This document shows positions 1-10,599 of a DNA stretch of 64,000 nucleotides, in pieces; position 1 is the stretch's first letter, and each line of letters opens with the position of its first letter. A program made the position numbers and the translations under genes. A model generated the notes under the pieces. The model did not search any database, was not told the origin of the DNA, and worked only from the letters and a program-made list of their open reading frames with translations. The DNA comes from Welwitschia mirabilis (Eukaryota; Gnetophyta; Gnetopsida; Welwitschiales), in NCBI GenBank assembly GCA_051453625.1, contig JBOZIK010000001.1, positions 95,469,348 to 95,533,347 on the forward strand, written 5' to 3'.

Positions 1-2938
1 CGATTATTATTATTATTATTTTTGCTTCTCGTTTCTTCTTTTTCCCAATTTTGATATTACATGCACTTACACTTCTGCCTTTTGCTTCTTTATACATAAC
101 AAGGAAGGGGGAGGTTATCTTCTTCCCCTAGTGTTTGGATGACAGTGCAGAATTTTCATAAATGGATTCAAAGGGTCATCCCTTAACTTTGTTTCTTGTT
201 TTAGTGTCTTAATACCACCAATCTCTTTTGGCTTTATATGCGTACAAACCTCACTAGAACAAGCCTAAATTGCCTTAGCCTAACTCAATCCAAATGATTT
301 AGTTTTGCAAATTGACATAGAACAACATCTCATGTTTCTTTATCTATAACTTTTAAAAGCAACCCCACAGTTCTTTTTGAAATAAGAATTTTGTCAAAAA
401 TATTTCACCTGTTCATTTTTCTTTGGCTCCCACTTAGTTAGTGCTACATCTCAAACTCCAAACAATAATAGACCCCTAATTAGGATGTTGTTAAGGTCTT
501 CTTCCCTCTTAAAAACAAAAAAAATCACCTCCTCCTATACTCTAAGAACTCCATATCATATCCATTTTATACTTGCACCTAACCTTGTTTGGTTTAAGCC
601 TGGCGATAAGACCTAACCCAAGGAGGGAAAAAAAAGAGAATGAAGAGGGGGAAAAAAAGGAGGAGGAGGAGGAAGAAGGAGGAACAAAAAAGAGAAAAAA
701 AAGAATGTAAGCCTAACCCCCTTGGCTTCACCTATACCAAGAATTTTAAGGTCTAGCATTACACTAACATTTTGAAGTTCTCAATCCTGATTATTAAACA
801 AGAAGCAAAAGAACTCTCTAATAGGTATCATGGGGAAATCAACCTTGGGCAAAAACATAAAACTAAAACTTTCTGTGCTTACTAGAACTATATAAAAGCC
901 TCCCACCTATGTCAAAAACCTGCCCCTTCAACTTTGAATCCTGCCATAAAACCTCACACCCTAAATCCTCTCACTATTCCTCGAACTTTGGCTTATTATG
1001 TTAAATCAAGGTAGATCAAGCGAATTCTCTTAATAGCATGATACTCATAAGTCTATAATAATAAAATGATCCTTTCAAAAGGATTCCATTGATTAAATCT
1101 TAAGATAATTGCTATGTTAAATTATATTTAGTCTTGCAATACTCTCCTAGATACAATACAAAACCACATATTCACTTTATAAATATAAATGTTAACAAAA
1201 CCTTATTAAAAGGTATATATTTCCAAACATAAACATAATTTCCAAGGAATAGGGTTTGTGCTACTTCCAAAAATTCTAAAGATGAATACACAACTTTTAT
1301 TGTGGCCTAGCTTGACTGCATTTTGATTAGGATATTAATAAACATAATTGTTTGCAAATACAAACGAGTATAAATCAACTAAAAAAACTCGTGAAGACTG
1401 CAACATTTGAAATCCTCAAAGCACGATTAATTACCATTAAAAATCATTAAAAACCATGTTAGTTCCCTTAGATGAAATCACGTTAACCAAGCCTAAATGG
1501 TAGTTTATCCTTGTATGCATTCACTAGTTTACAATTAGCCCCATCCAAGATGTAAATTTTATGAGATTTCATGCATAACACTTAAAATGGTCCAAGGTGG
1601 AATGTGGACTGTAATATTTCAATTTAAAACTTCGATAAGAGAACAGATCATTACCGAATGTTTGAGACGTGTAAAAAAATTTGATTTTCAAAAAATAATA
1701 ATAAACATTTACTAAAGAAAATAATAATAAACATTTAATAATTAAAATATACCTTTAGGAATGTCTCTACCAAGAACACACTTTTCTTTTGAGTCTATTA
1801 ATGTGTGACTGAAATTTGGCATCAGACCTTTTGTTAGTGTACTAACAAAGCAGAGTCTGGAAAGAGTGATTTGAGTTCATGAGGAGTACGTCAAGGTTCA
1901 CACATAAAACAAATGCAATGCATCCTTATTTAAAGCACTTGCTATGCTTAACTAAAAAGAAGAGTTTTTTGTAGATACAATTCGATTCTGCATTTATGCG
2001 CTGGTAGGTAATCTATTAATCTCTTACATCTTACCATAAACAAAGTTCTGGAATCCATTTCTCCTTTCACGTTAGTTTCTGTATTTTGTTTTAAGAAATG
2101 ATTTTGATATCTTCTAAGGAATATATTGCGTTCTACTTATAATTCATAGTAAAAGTTGCATTGTAGTATACAATAATAAAGAGGTTTTGTAAAACAACAC
2201 AGGGAATATGTTTCTCTGCTTTGTATTTGTCAGAGCAAAAGATGCATTCAATAGTAATCTTTAACGAACCTTACCAAAACCTTAATTGTAGCTAACTAGA
2301 AAGATCAAACTTTAGTTAACTAGAAGATCAAATCCATTAATCAATAGCTCTAGCTCCAACTGTGAGATTCTCAATGATTATTATTATCATTTAAAAAAAT
2401 ACTATTAACATTTTCCAAAGGACAATTGTAGACAGTATTATTTCTCAACGAATACTGTAGAATGTTTACAAGGGCTGCACTCCACCCTTGGGAAGTTACA
2501 AAATAGTTGAACAAGTTTACAATCTGCAATCTTCCCTTAAAGCGATAAATGTCAGAATCCATTATTTACTTCTTCTACCAGAATTTGAGATACGGGAAAC
2601 TCTCGAAGGCACATCAGAAGTTAGCTCATGGCTCATACCTATATTTTTAACTTCCAACAAAACATAATTGAGATTTTGGAAATCCTGGAACAAGTTCGTT
2701 TGGGAACATGCAAACAAGATTCACTTTGATAAAAGGATAGCTGCAACTCCTACCAAAGACAACTTGGTGTGTCTTAAAAGTTACTGCCTAGTTGTGTAAC
2801 ATCTCAAAAAAGCAACAACAAAAAGTACTCAACAAAAGCTCAAAAGTTCATATAGTCTTCATTGAAGATGGATTCACTTGATAATAGCACAGGTTCAACT
2901 CCCAAAAAAAATATTTAAAAAAAACTCATAAAAACAAT
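1..2938. other. AT-rich flank, no recognisable gene
   Basis: No reading frame here resembles a known protein. The window opens with a short ATT microsatellite (about 1-22). A purine tract lies at 620-709, and the rest is unique-looking AT-rich sequence. It lies downstream of the minus-strand zinc-finger gene. Confidence 0.6.
620..709. repeat. purine-rich (GGA/GAA)n tract
   Basis: About 90 bases consist almost only of A and G, with a GGA-repeat core near 659-682 and only a few pyrimidines. It is low-complexity DNA. It could be a decayed polypurine tract of a retroelement, but no LTR start was recognised beside it. Confidence 0.7.
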
Positions 2939-3155
2939 TCAGATGTTGCTATAATCTTCCTTTGCAATACCAACAATTGATAAAGCGAGGCAAAATGCAT
3001 CCTTCATCACAGATTCGACAATTACCTGAGGAAGCATGCAAATCTGCAAGCCCGTCAGTTGCAGAATACCTTTTGGCTTATACAGCAGGGCACGAAATTC
3101 AAAAACATGGAGCATCGTATTTACTGTGAAAAGCATATCTGCCAAACCTAACAAA
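2939..3155 (-). other. possible unassigned exon, minus strand
   Basis: About 72 codons are open on the minus strand and end in a stop at 2939. The composition is mixed and protein-like rather than AT-driven, for example ending VGIAKEDYSNI. A pyrimidine-rich stretch followed by TTAG lies just before it near 3150-3170 and could be a splice acceptor. It is about 450 bases beyond the stop of the zinc-finger gene on the same strand. It could be a final exon of another transcript or chance. I do not recognise the protein. Confidence 0.2.
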
Positions 3156-3607
3156 ATGCAGAAAAAAGGAGGTTGTTTATAAGCAATGAGCTATTGTTAC
3201 CCAGATACGTATTCAATAGCCAATCCCCAAGTTATCCAGAAGATACCTGCTCAACACAAATCTCGTACATTTCGATTGTAGCAATTATAGGTTCTGTTTA
3301 TGAATGCAACTCATCTATATTTAACAAAAGAAAATCCCTTTTAACATATGAAATAGCATTGTCGGGCCCTGATTGTTACAGTGGTGACAGCTCTTCCTCT
3401 GTTTCAAATAAAGAGGATGCCTTACAGGAGAAATACAAGGCTAACATGAGGCTAACATGGTTCATTAATAAATGAACGGTAAAATCTTCTTTCACATATA
3501 ATTTATGAAATCAGAATCATGCAAAAGGGAGGACTCACTTGTACTCTATTCTGTTGTATGGAAGAAGGAGAGTAACAACTAACAAGCCTGTCTTCCATAG
3601 CTTGACA

Positions 3608-5405
3608 TTATGCATTGCTATTCAAATTGTCAACCTTCTTCTGTAGGTTGCGAAGCTCTCTGCGCAGTTGCAAGACTTCAACAGAAACGTCGGTGGCTTT
3701 TTGATCCTTCTGCAGCTTGCTCACTTCTTTCTCTAGAGACTTGATCTTTGCATCCTGTTCTTTTAGTGTCAGAGATACCGTATTCATATCTACTGCTTCA
3801 AATCTCTGGGCTATAGATAATGTCTGGAAGCACAACAACCCAAAAAAGGGGGGAAAAAGTCTCGGTGAAACTGTAACTTTTGGAAACATGATTCTACATT
3901 CCTTTTTATTCACATTATGGCATTTGACATGAAGTAACTATTAAGGACAGATACAGCAACCATGCATAGGAAAAAGGATGCATTAAAATGAAATCTAGCA
4001 AATTATGAGCGGGCAATATCACAGTAGTCCCTCTCAAGCAACTCGAAACTGTTGGTACCCGAGAATAATGTCCCTGTTGGTAGATCGGGTTTATACTAAA
4101 CTTGGTGGGTATCATCTTTCATTTTGCACTCATCCTTCTTTCATTCTTTCTTTAGGGTTAAAAAACACAGAACTGTGGCTTGGTCATCTCTAAATTTTAA
4201 GTACATCATGCAAAATATACCTCTCAAAGATTATAATTGTTAGCATACTATACAGGTTACAGGTAACCCGTTGCCAATGTTGGTGTTATCAAATTCATCA
4301 TCACACTAAAGAGGCTGTAGATTATATGCTAAAAACGTTCTTACAGTAAAATCTTCTCGTTTGTACATTCTTGTCGTTTTAAAAGAGCTTTCATATTTGT
4401 CAATATCAATTTTGACAAATGCAGAAAGATGACAGTGCAAATAAACTGCATGCAATAAGAGATGATGCACAGAAAGCATATGACAAAAAGGCATACCTTC
4501 TCAATAAGATGAATACGCTGGCCTTGGTCTGTGAATATTGTCTCGTGTTTCTGCAAGTGTTTAAGAAGAGAGAGGAGATGGATTGAAAGAAATTGGTTCA
4601 AGTGATTGTCCAAGGAACCCTGTGGAAGCTCAGCTGAACAACCGACATACTTGAAAGGACAACGCACAACTTTGTTGGAGCAGACACTGTTGCAGTGGGC
4701 TTCCATGTCTTTGCGGAAAATCTTCGATCCACAGCCCTGTATGCAGGGCAGCATCTTAAGAGGGCAGACTGCATCATGTTCTTGAAGGTGCACTGCAGAA
4801 AGAACTTCAGCGCAGCCCTCGTTCGGACACATGACGGGCCTCAGAGAGCATTTGGCCTTATGCTCGACAAGTTCTTGACTGCTCTCGAATCTCATGTGGC
4901 AATGGAACATTTTGCTCTTGTCAACTCTTTTAAGCAGCGTCTTTGCAAATGATTCCCTCTTTCCTGCAAGCCACGCCCCTGACCTATCCAGCTCATGAGC
5001 GAATTTCTCAATTCTACCATCATTGATGTCGCCAGATAAAATCCTGCTGGACATTCGCCTTATCAGACTCCGCTTCGATTTCAGAAACCCTTGCATTGCT
5101 TCTATTATTGCAGCTACCGGGCCACTTCCATTCACGTTTTTAGCAGAGGCGCCAATGGCTTCAACTCGTTGCTGCATATATTCACTGAATTCTTGTTTGA
5201 GTTCCTCCACAAAGGCGCTTGGTTGATTGAACGGATCAGAAGCGGCCTTTTCTACAGAGGCTGCCGCTAAAGTCTGTAAGAACTCTTGCATAATTCGCTG
5301 GACGGCTCTCACATCATAATATCCGCATTCCTTCGAATCCAAATCGGAATTCGAGGTCGAGAAACGGCCTGTGGCCCCTCTAGAAGAGCTTGAAACAGAT
5401 GTCAT
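3608..5405 (-). CDS. TRAF-type zinc-finger protein with C-terminal coiled coil (2 exons)
   Basis: Coding exons are 5405-4497 and 3823-3608. The 673-base intron (4496-3824) has donor GTATGC and acceptor TTCCAG and is in phase 0. The 374-residue product has an acidic/helical N-terminal half (1-165). A TRAF-type Cys/His zinc-finger array follows at about 167-270: C169, H182, C186, C193, C198, H206/H210, C214, C221, C225, H237, C242, C249, C256 and H268. A charged heptad-like coiled coil lies at about 320-372. TRAF-type fingers generally mediate protein-protein contacts, and many plant family members are linked to ubiquitin or stress signalling. The role here is inferred from family only. The start ATG at 5405 follows a probable 5'UTR intron. 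If the intron is retained, the frame adds a hydrophobic tail and stops at 4341 (354 residues). No stops or missing Cys/His are seen, and GC is far above the flanks, so it looks functional. Confidence 0.85.
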
Positions 5406-5439
5406 TTACGTCCGCCCCTTCGTTCTTTAATCCAAAAAC

Positions 5440-5618
5440 CTGCAGAGTGTGATAAACGCCGTATCTATTCATATATGCTAAAATCAATCCATCTTGTTAA
5501 AAAAAGGGACAGCGACAAACTAAACAACTTCTAAGAAGCACAAAAACCCTTTAACGAAACGAAGGCGATTCAACTTCTGAAACGGAAAAAAACAACCCTT
5601 AAAGTAACGAAAAATTAC
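5440..5618 (-). other. probable 5'UTR intron of the zinc-finger gene
   Basis: On the minus strand, TTTTCAG|GTAATTTTT near 5618 is a good donor. ACTCTGCAG at 5448-5440 is a good acceptor, 35 bases upstream of the start ATG. The 179-base interval would be a leader intron, a common feature of plant housekeeping genes. No transcript evidence is available. Confidence 0.5.
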
Positions 5619-6024
5619 CTGAAAACCTAAAAGCGAAGAGTCGAACAAGGAACTCAGCCTCTAATAAAGATTGCAAGGCCTTTTACATTTCCCTTGGATG
5701 ACTGCAAATAAGAAAGACACCGCAAAACGCATTAACGTGGAATCTCTGAAAGGTATGCAACGGCTTAATTATATGCAGATTATTCACGTGAAAACCTAGT
5801 GCCCACCGCAAAAGAGAAGTTGAGGAAATCACGACAGTGGATTGAATGGAATGTAATGTCTGAGAGAAAGAAGAACAATGTGAGGAAGATGAGTCTGGAA
5901 ACTGCAACACGCTTCGCCTTGCCTGTTTAAAACTCTGGCGACCCGCGCCTGTGCCTGCAATAATACGCAATGACTGATATCTACGTAGATTCCTCACAGG
6001 GGCCGTGGCCAGGTTGATACGCAC
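5619..6024 (-). promoter_or_regulatory. 5' leader and promoter region of the zinc-finger gene
   Basis: This segment lies just upstream of the gene on its strand. It is clearly richer in GC and CpG than the surrounding DNA, like the first exon. A 113-codon open frame (6024-5683) on the same strand is probably a by-product of the base composition. An upstream ORF or an alternative first exon cannot be excluded. No convincing TATA box was chosen. Confidence 0.4.
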
Positions 6025-7212
6025 TTGGCGAAATGGCGATGGTATGCATTGTCTGTTGGCTGCTTACACGTGTTCTTTTGAATTCAATCCTGTCTTTATC
6101 GGTATCGGATTTTTTTTTGCTTCAAATGGGATAATATTGAAGAATTCCCGGTTTTCTGTCTGGTTGGAAGCAAGGATAACGTTTGCGCTTGTTTATTCGC
6201 AATCGCTGCACGTCTTTGACGTTTGTTTTGGAATTACAGTAGTAATTCAAACATACAATTTTTGTATGGCATATTATATACATTTATTTTATAAATTATT
6301 TTTTTAAAAGACATTTTCAAGAATCTAACTCACTCACGGGAACATTGCTTTACTATTAAAGATATTTTATAAATTATTATTATTATTACTATTATTTTAC
6401 ATTTAAAAAAACGTTATCTCAATTATTTAGAGAATAAAAAACGTTACCTACAACATTTAATTATATATTTATTTTATTAATATAAAAGGTGTCTATGACT
6501 TTAACCATAAGATTTTCATAAAATACTGTTAAGGTTTTAGTAAAAGATAATTTCTTATTTCTAAAGTTGTAATAAATATTTCTTAATAATTAATTGGTAC
6601 TTTCACAACATGTATGAAAATAAGCTTTTTCTAAAAATTATACTTCTAATGTATAAATAGGTAATATCAAAAATTTGGACACTACTAATACTTTGTTTGA
6701 GTATTACAAATATTATGAAATGTAAAAACTATTTCTGAGTACAACAAGTGTATTTAGCGGAAAGATATGTCTAAGATCTTTAAAATAATTAAATAAAATA
6801 AAATAAGGGGGCATAAAGGATTGAATAGAAAAAGGAACTAGAGTTTCAAATTTAATAGGTTTGAACCATTTGCCTTCATTAATTTTACTTTCTAAAATAA
6901 AAAGAATCTTAATTTAAAGACACTTCAGAAAATAAAATACAAATAAATAATTCTTCTAAGCAAAAGGACTTTTGGTTTTCATTTGGGGGAAAAAAGGAAA
7001 TATTTCATTAGCTAAAATGGGAAAGTAGTAAATCAAAGCTAAAGATTACTATATTAGAAAGGAAACTAACTTTAAAGATAGATGAAGAGAATAAAAGGAC
7101 ATTTTTTAATACTTTCTAAAATACATGATCCATTTTAACAAAAATAATTTTTCCACACATTCTCATATAGAGGATTTCAAAAAGTCATATAAAAAGTGAT
7201 AATATTAATAAC
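6025..7212. other. AT-rich spacer, nothing recognised
   Basis: The sequence is very AT-rich and has short ATT-type low-complexity runs (about 6375-6400). No motif of a gene or transposon protein was found. GC drops abruptly here relative to the gene island on its left. Confidence 0.5.
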
Positions 7213-7379
7213 TGTTAGAAAAAACTAGTTTTGATGATTCCACTTGTCAAATATATTGTGTTGTTGCATAGACAGGTTAATATGGAGAAAATTAGTTCAC
7301 AAAAAGCATAAGCCCATGTCAGACCTCAAAGCTCAAATCTCACGAAAAGTTTAGCTTAGAATTGAAAATGCCAAATCAA

Positions 7380-7820
7380 TTGACTGAAGACATCTACAGA
7401 CTAGAAGAAATCTAAGGGAAAGATGTTTGGCCATTTGGAGATGTCTATGGTGAAAACGTCTATCACCTCAAAGATGTCTATGCTGAACTAGTTATCAAAT
7501 CACAGGTGAAGGATGACAACGAAGACGACTATACTAAAAGATGGATCTGGCACAGATGAAAGATGTCTACATAATTGAAGAGATCTACACTAAACTAGAA
7601 TAGGTAACAGGGACAATTTGTACTTTGACAAATAATTTATGTTTCAGGGAAGCTATTAAGATTCATATCAGAGATTTATGATCACAAAGAACTAAAGATT
7701 ATACAATGTAACTTTCATCAATTTTTGGGCACTTTGACTGAAGACGTCTCCCATGTGAAAGACATTTGACTGATAGAAGACATTTACAACTTGGAAGATG
7801 TCTTTGATGAAGGTTCATGT
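7380..7820 (+). repeat. degenerate GA(A/T)GA(C/T)GTCTA-type repeats
   Basis: The motif GAAGACATCTAC / GATGTCTATG / GAAGACGTCTC recurs about a dozen times at irregular 20-35 base spacing. Examples are near 7387, 7436, 7456, 7474, 7740, 7779 and 7794. It looks like an eroded tandem array inside the LTR. Confidence 0.6.
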
Positions 7821-8351
7821 CAAATAAAATAGAAATTGCATGCTTGAAACCCAGTTGTTTCTATTCATTGCACAGCGGTTACAAAGTTTAAATGACTAAT
7901 CTCCTAGGTCAAATAGCTAGAAACTCTTCAAAATGCATAAAGGCATGACTTTACAAACAAATCTTACGCATCTAGAGCACATAGCAAAGAATGCACAAGG
8001 ACATGGGTGATTGGATCTACTCACAAAGCATCAAGCTATCATTTGCAAGGAACTTTCAAGCGACTACATTCTTTGTTCATTGGATCCTACATTGTTGCAT
8101 CATTCTTTAGCATTTGTGGTGATGACAACAAGAAGGAACTCAAGCTCTTCTTCAAAGGAACATCATTTAGACTTCTTTTTGTATTTTTTTTTTTGGATCT
8201 AAAGTGTTGGACTATCATATTCTTGAATACTCTTGTACAGTCCATTTTTCATTATCAAACTCAAGGATCCCTTGCAAGGGTTTCATATTATATGACAACC
8301 CTTATACAGTGTGCTTTTGTAATAGTTCTTGTGTTTACAATTTTTGTATTG

Positions 8352-8515
8352 TGTTGTTGTTTCCCTGAGGGGAAGAAAGTCCTACCTTACAAGGAACATC
8401 TCACATTGTCTTGTTGGTTGTCCTTGAGGGGAAGAGAGTGCTACCTTATGAGGAGCATCTCACATTGTGTTGTTAGTTTTTTCTGAAGGGAAGAAAGTGC
8501 TGCCTTGTGAGGAAA
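8352..8515 (+). repeat. 59-bp tandem repeat, three units
   Basis: Three units share the core TGAGGGGAAGA followed by G(T/C)GCTACCTTA and GG(A/C)ACATCTCACATTGT. The equivalent G falls at 8367, 8426 and 8485, so the period is exactly 59 bases. The third unit is truncated. Differences between units are mainly transitions. Confidence 0.85.
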
Positions 8516-8562
8516 TTAAAAAAATTGATGTTAATATGTGTGGAGAACTCTAAGATTCTACA

Positions 8563-9667
8563 TATTATAAACCATCAAAAGCCTTCCATGGTTAAAATCC
8601 TTTATAACCTTTTCATTTTCTTTCATGATTTCTAAATCTAGATATAATATCTTGTCACTTTAATTAATAAAAAAATATTTTTTCTTAAAAAAACGAAAAA
8701 TGAAATTAGAAGTTACATATTCAAATGTTCAACTAAATAGAATGCAAGAAATAAAATAAGAAGACAAATATTACTATTCTTGAAAAATAGTAAAATGAGT
8801 AATACTCTATATTATGCGTTGATTACTAACCATTATTTTCTCGACCATGACTCACATTTACATAGAACATTATCAAATATTAGAAATTAATAAATAATAA
8901 ATATTTTTAACTTTATTATTTCCAAAATATGCCTATATTTTAATTTTTAATAAAAGAACACTACAAAAAAAGAGATGCAAGAACATTATGGATATTCTGA
9001 AAATAGTGTTATTTTTGTAAATTTTATGTACTAACCTTATGACTATTTTTAAAATGATTTTTTTGTTTTTTTTAAAGAATTAAACTTACAACCACAAAAT
9101 CAGGGAAGTATTGCTGTACTATTAGTATCGAGACATCTTTTTTGAAAGTAATGTAAATTTGCTACATCTTTGATAAAAAGACAAATTATGTTACTTTATA
9201 AATGATGCAAGTTCTTGATTACTTGTATCATCTTTACAACTAATGTTAATATTACATTACTTTCTAAAACTATGTATAATATCATACTTACGATGAAATT
9301 TCACATTTTTTCCTTCATTATTAATGTGAAATATGACATAAATCACTTAGCATTATCTCTATAAAACTTTAATAAAAGTTAAAACTTTTAGAAAATAAGT
9401 ATGTTAATATCATAATATAGAATAAAGTTGAACTTATCAACTCAAAGTACATTTGCTAGACATACTCTATTTTCCAAAGAAATCATATGATATAGAGGTT
9501 AGACAATCATTATTATTATTTGCATTTAAGATCATAGGAATCCAAATACAAATTTAATCTTTTTAAAATTTCAGTTGCTATCTACTTATTTTCTTAGAGT
9601 AGTATTATTTAGTAAATAGCAGAAGAATAGGAACTTTATCCAATGTTAGAAAGAATGATGTATTGAG
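8563..9667. other. AT-rich spacer, nothing recognised
   Basis: No protein motif was found. The segment forms the left flank of the copia element that starts at 9673. It may hold the 3' part of the minus-strand copia relic seen on the other side of that insertion, but no supporting match was found. Confidence 0.4.
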
Positions 9668-9672
9668 CTAAC

Positions 9673-9901
9673 TATTAGAATATTTTAATGTTAGAAGGCT
9701 CATGTTTTTTTTTCCACATGTATAAGAATGTAAAATCACTATAGTTAGTTAAATATTTAATCCTCAATGGCTTATCATTATAATCATCTACATACAAACA
9801 TTGTTTGGAAAGCTCTTTCAAAACTTTTTATATGTTTTCTCCTTTACTTATTATAGTCTTAGGTATATCTTTCTGCATAATGTTTTTTCCAAATTTATTT
9901 A
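9673..9901 (+). repeat. 5' LTR of copia element
   Basis: It begins TATTAGAATATTTTAATG, against TGTTAGAATACGTTAATG in the 3' copy, and ends ATTTA. Most differences from the partner are C/T or G/A. It is followed two bases later by the primer-binding-like site. Confidence 0.85.
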
Positions 9902-10599
9902 ATTAGTGTCAAGGCCAAACTTATTAGCCATTATACAAAAGCCAAAGTTGCATCAAGGTTTTAACATGAAACCTTAATTTACTTGCAGATTGGTGGATTC
10001 AACCCTATTCATCACTACTAGTGCAAAACCTAGTGTTACCCTATTTAACCTTACTAGTGTAGAACATAGTGTTGGCAATACAAGTTTCTTAGCCACCAAT
10101 GTGGGTTACTCTTTGTTGGTAGTGTAGGATTCAGGTGTGAAATTCTCTAGCAGGGGTAAAAAACACATCTTTGCTATTTTGGACATAACTTTTGTATATA
10201 GAATCTAAATGCTTATTACAATTCCATTTTCGAAAGTCTGCAAAGCATTCTATAACATGTAAAAAGTCAAAGCATTCTTAGTGTAGGAGGTTTTACAAAT
10301 GTTGATTGGAAGTAGCTCAAAATTAGTGATTTTTTTGAAACCCCCAAAATTTTTAGCAAATTCTTATTCTATTTTGGCCATCACGTTATTATGCAGTCTT
10401 AGTTTTCAAGGTATTTTAATCACTTAGTTTGCTTTGTATTTCTTTCAGTCACATATAAGTCATCATTTAATTATAAATAATGTCAAGAAATTTCAAATAA
10501 AATGTTGGCTTAGTGCTATGTAATAAAGAACATTGGGACATATGGTTCACAAGTCTTAGAACTGCTGCCAAGTTTGAAAATATTTAAAAAAATCACTTG

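Larger units (their letters stand above)
7213..8562 (+). mobile_element. probable solo LTR (about 1.35 kb)
   Basis: The block begins TGTTAGAAAAAACTAG, a typical plant LTR start, and a matching end CTACA lies at about 8562. No gag-pol frame accompanies it. It holds two internal repeat zones: ED(V/I)Y-like degenerate repeats at 7380-7820 and a 59-bp tandem triplet at 8352-8515. No clean target-site duplication was found, so both edges are provisional. Open frames at 8007-8486 are by-products of the repeat composition. Confidence 0.45.

Noticed and set aside
3173-3475. 100-codon plus-strand open frame
   Set aside because: It has no recognisable domain, a non-ATG start and a chance-like composition, and it overlaps the flank of the minus-strand gene.
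4695-5226. Plus-strand open frames over the zinc-finger gene
   Set aside because: They are antisense shadows of the GC-rich coding exon.
5683-6024. 113-codon minus-strand frame upstream of the gene as a separate gene
   Set aside because: It lies in the promoter/leader, with a Ser/Arg-rich composition expected from the base content and no family pattern.
8007-8486. 159-codon plus-strand open frame
   Set aside because: It lies in LTR DNA and its C-terminal half is the 59-bp repeat. There is no domain pattern.
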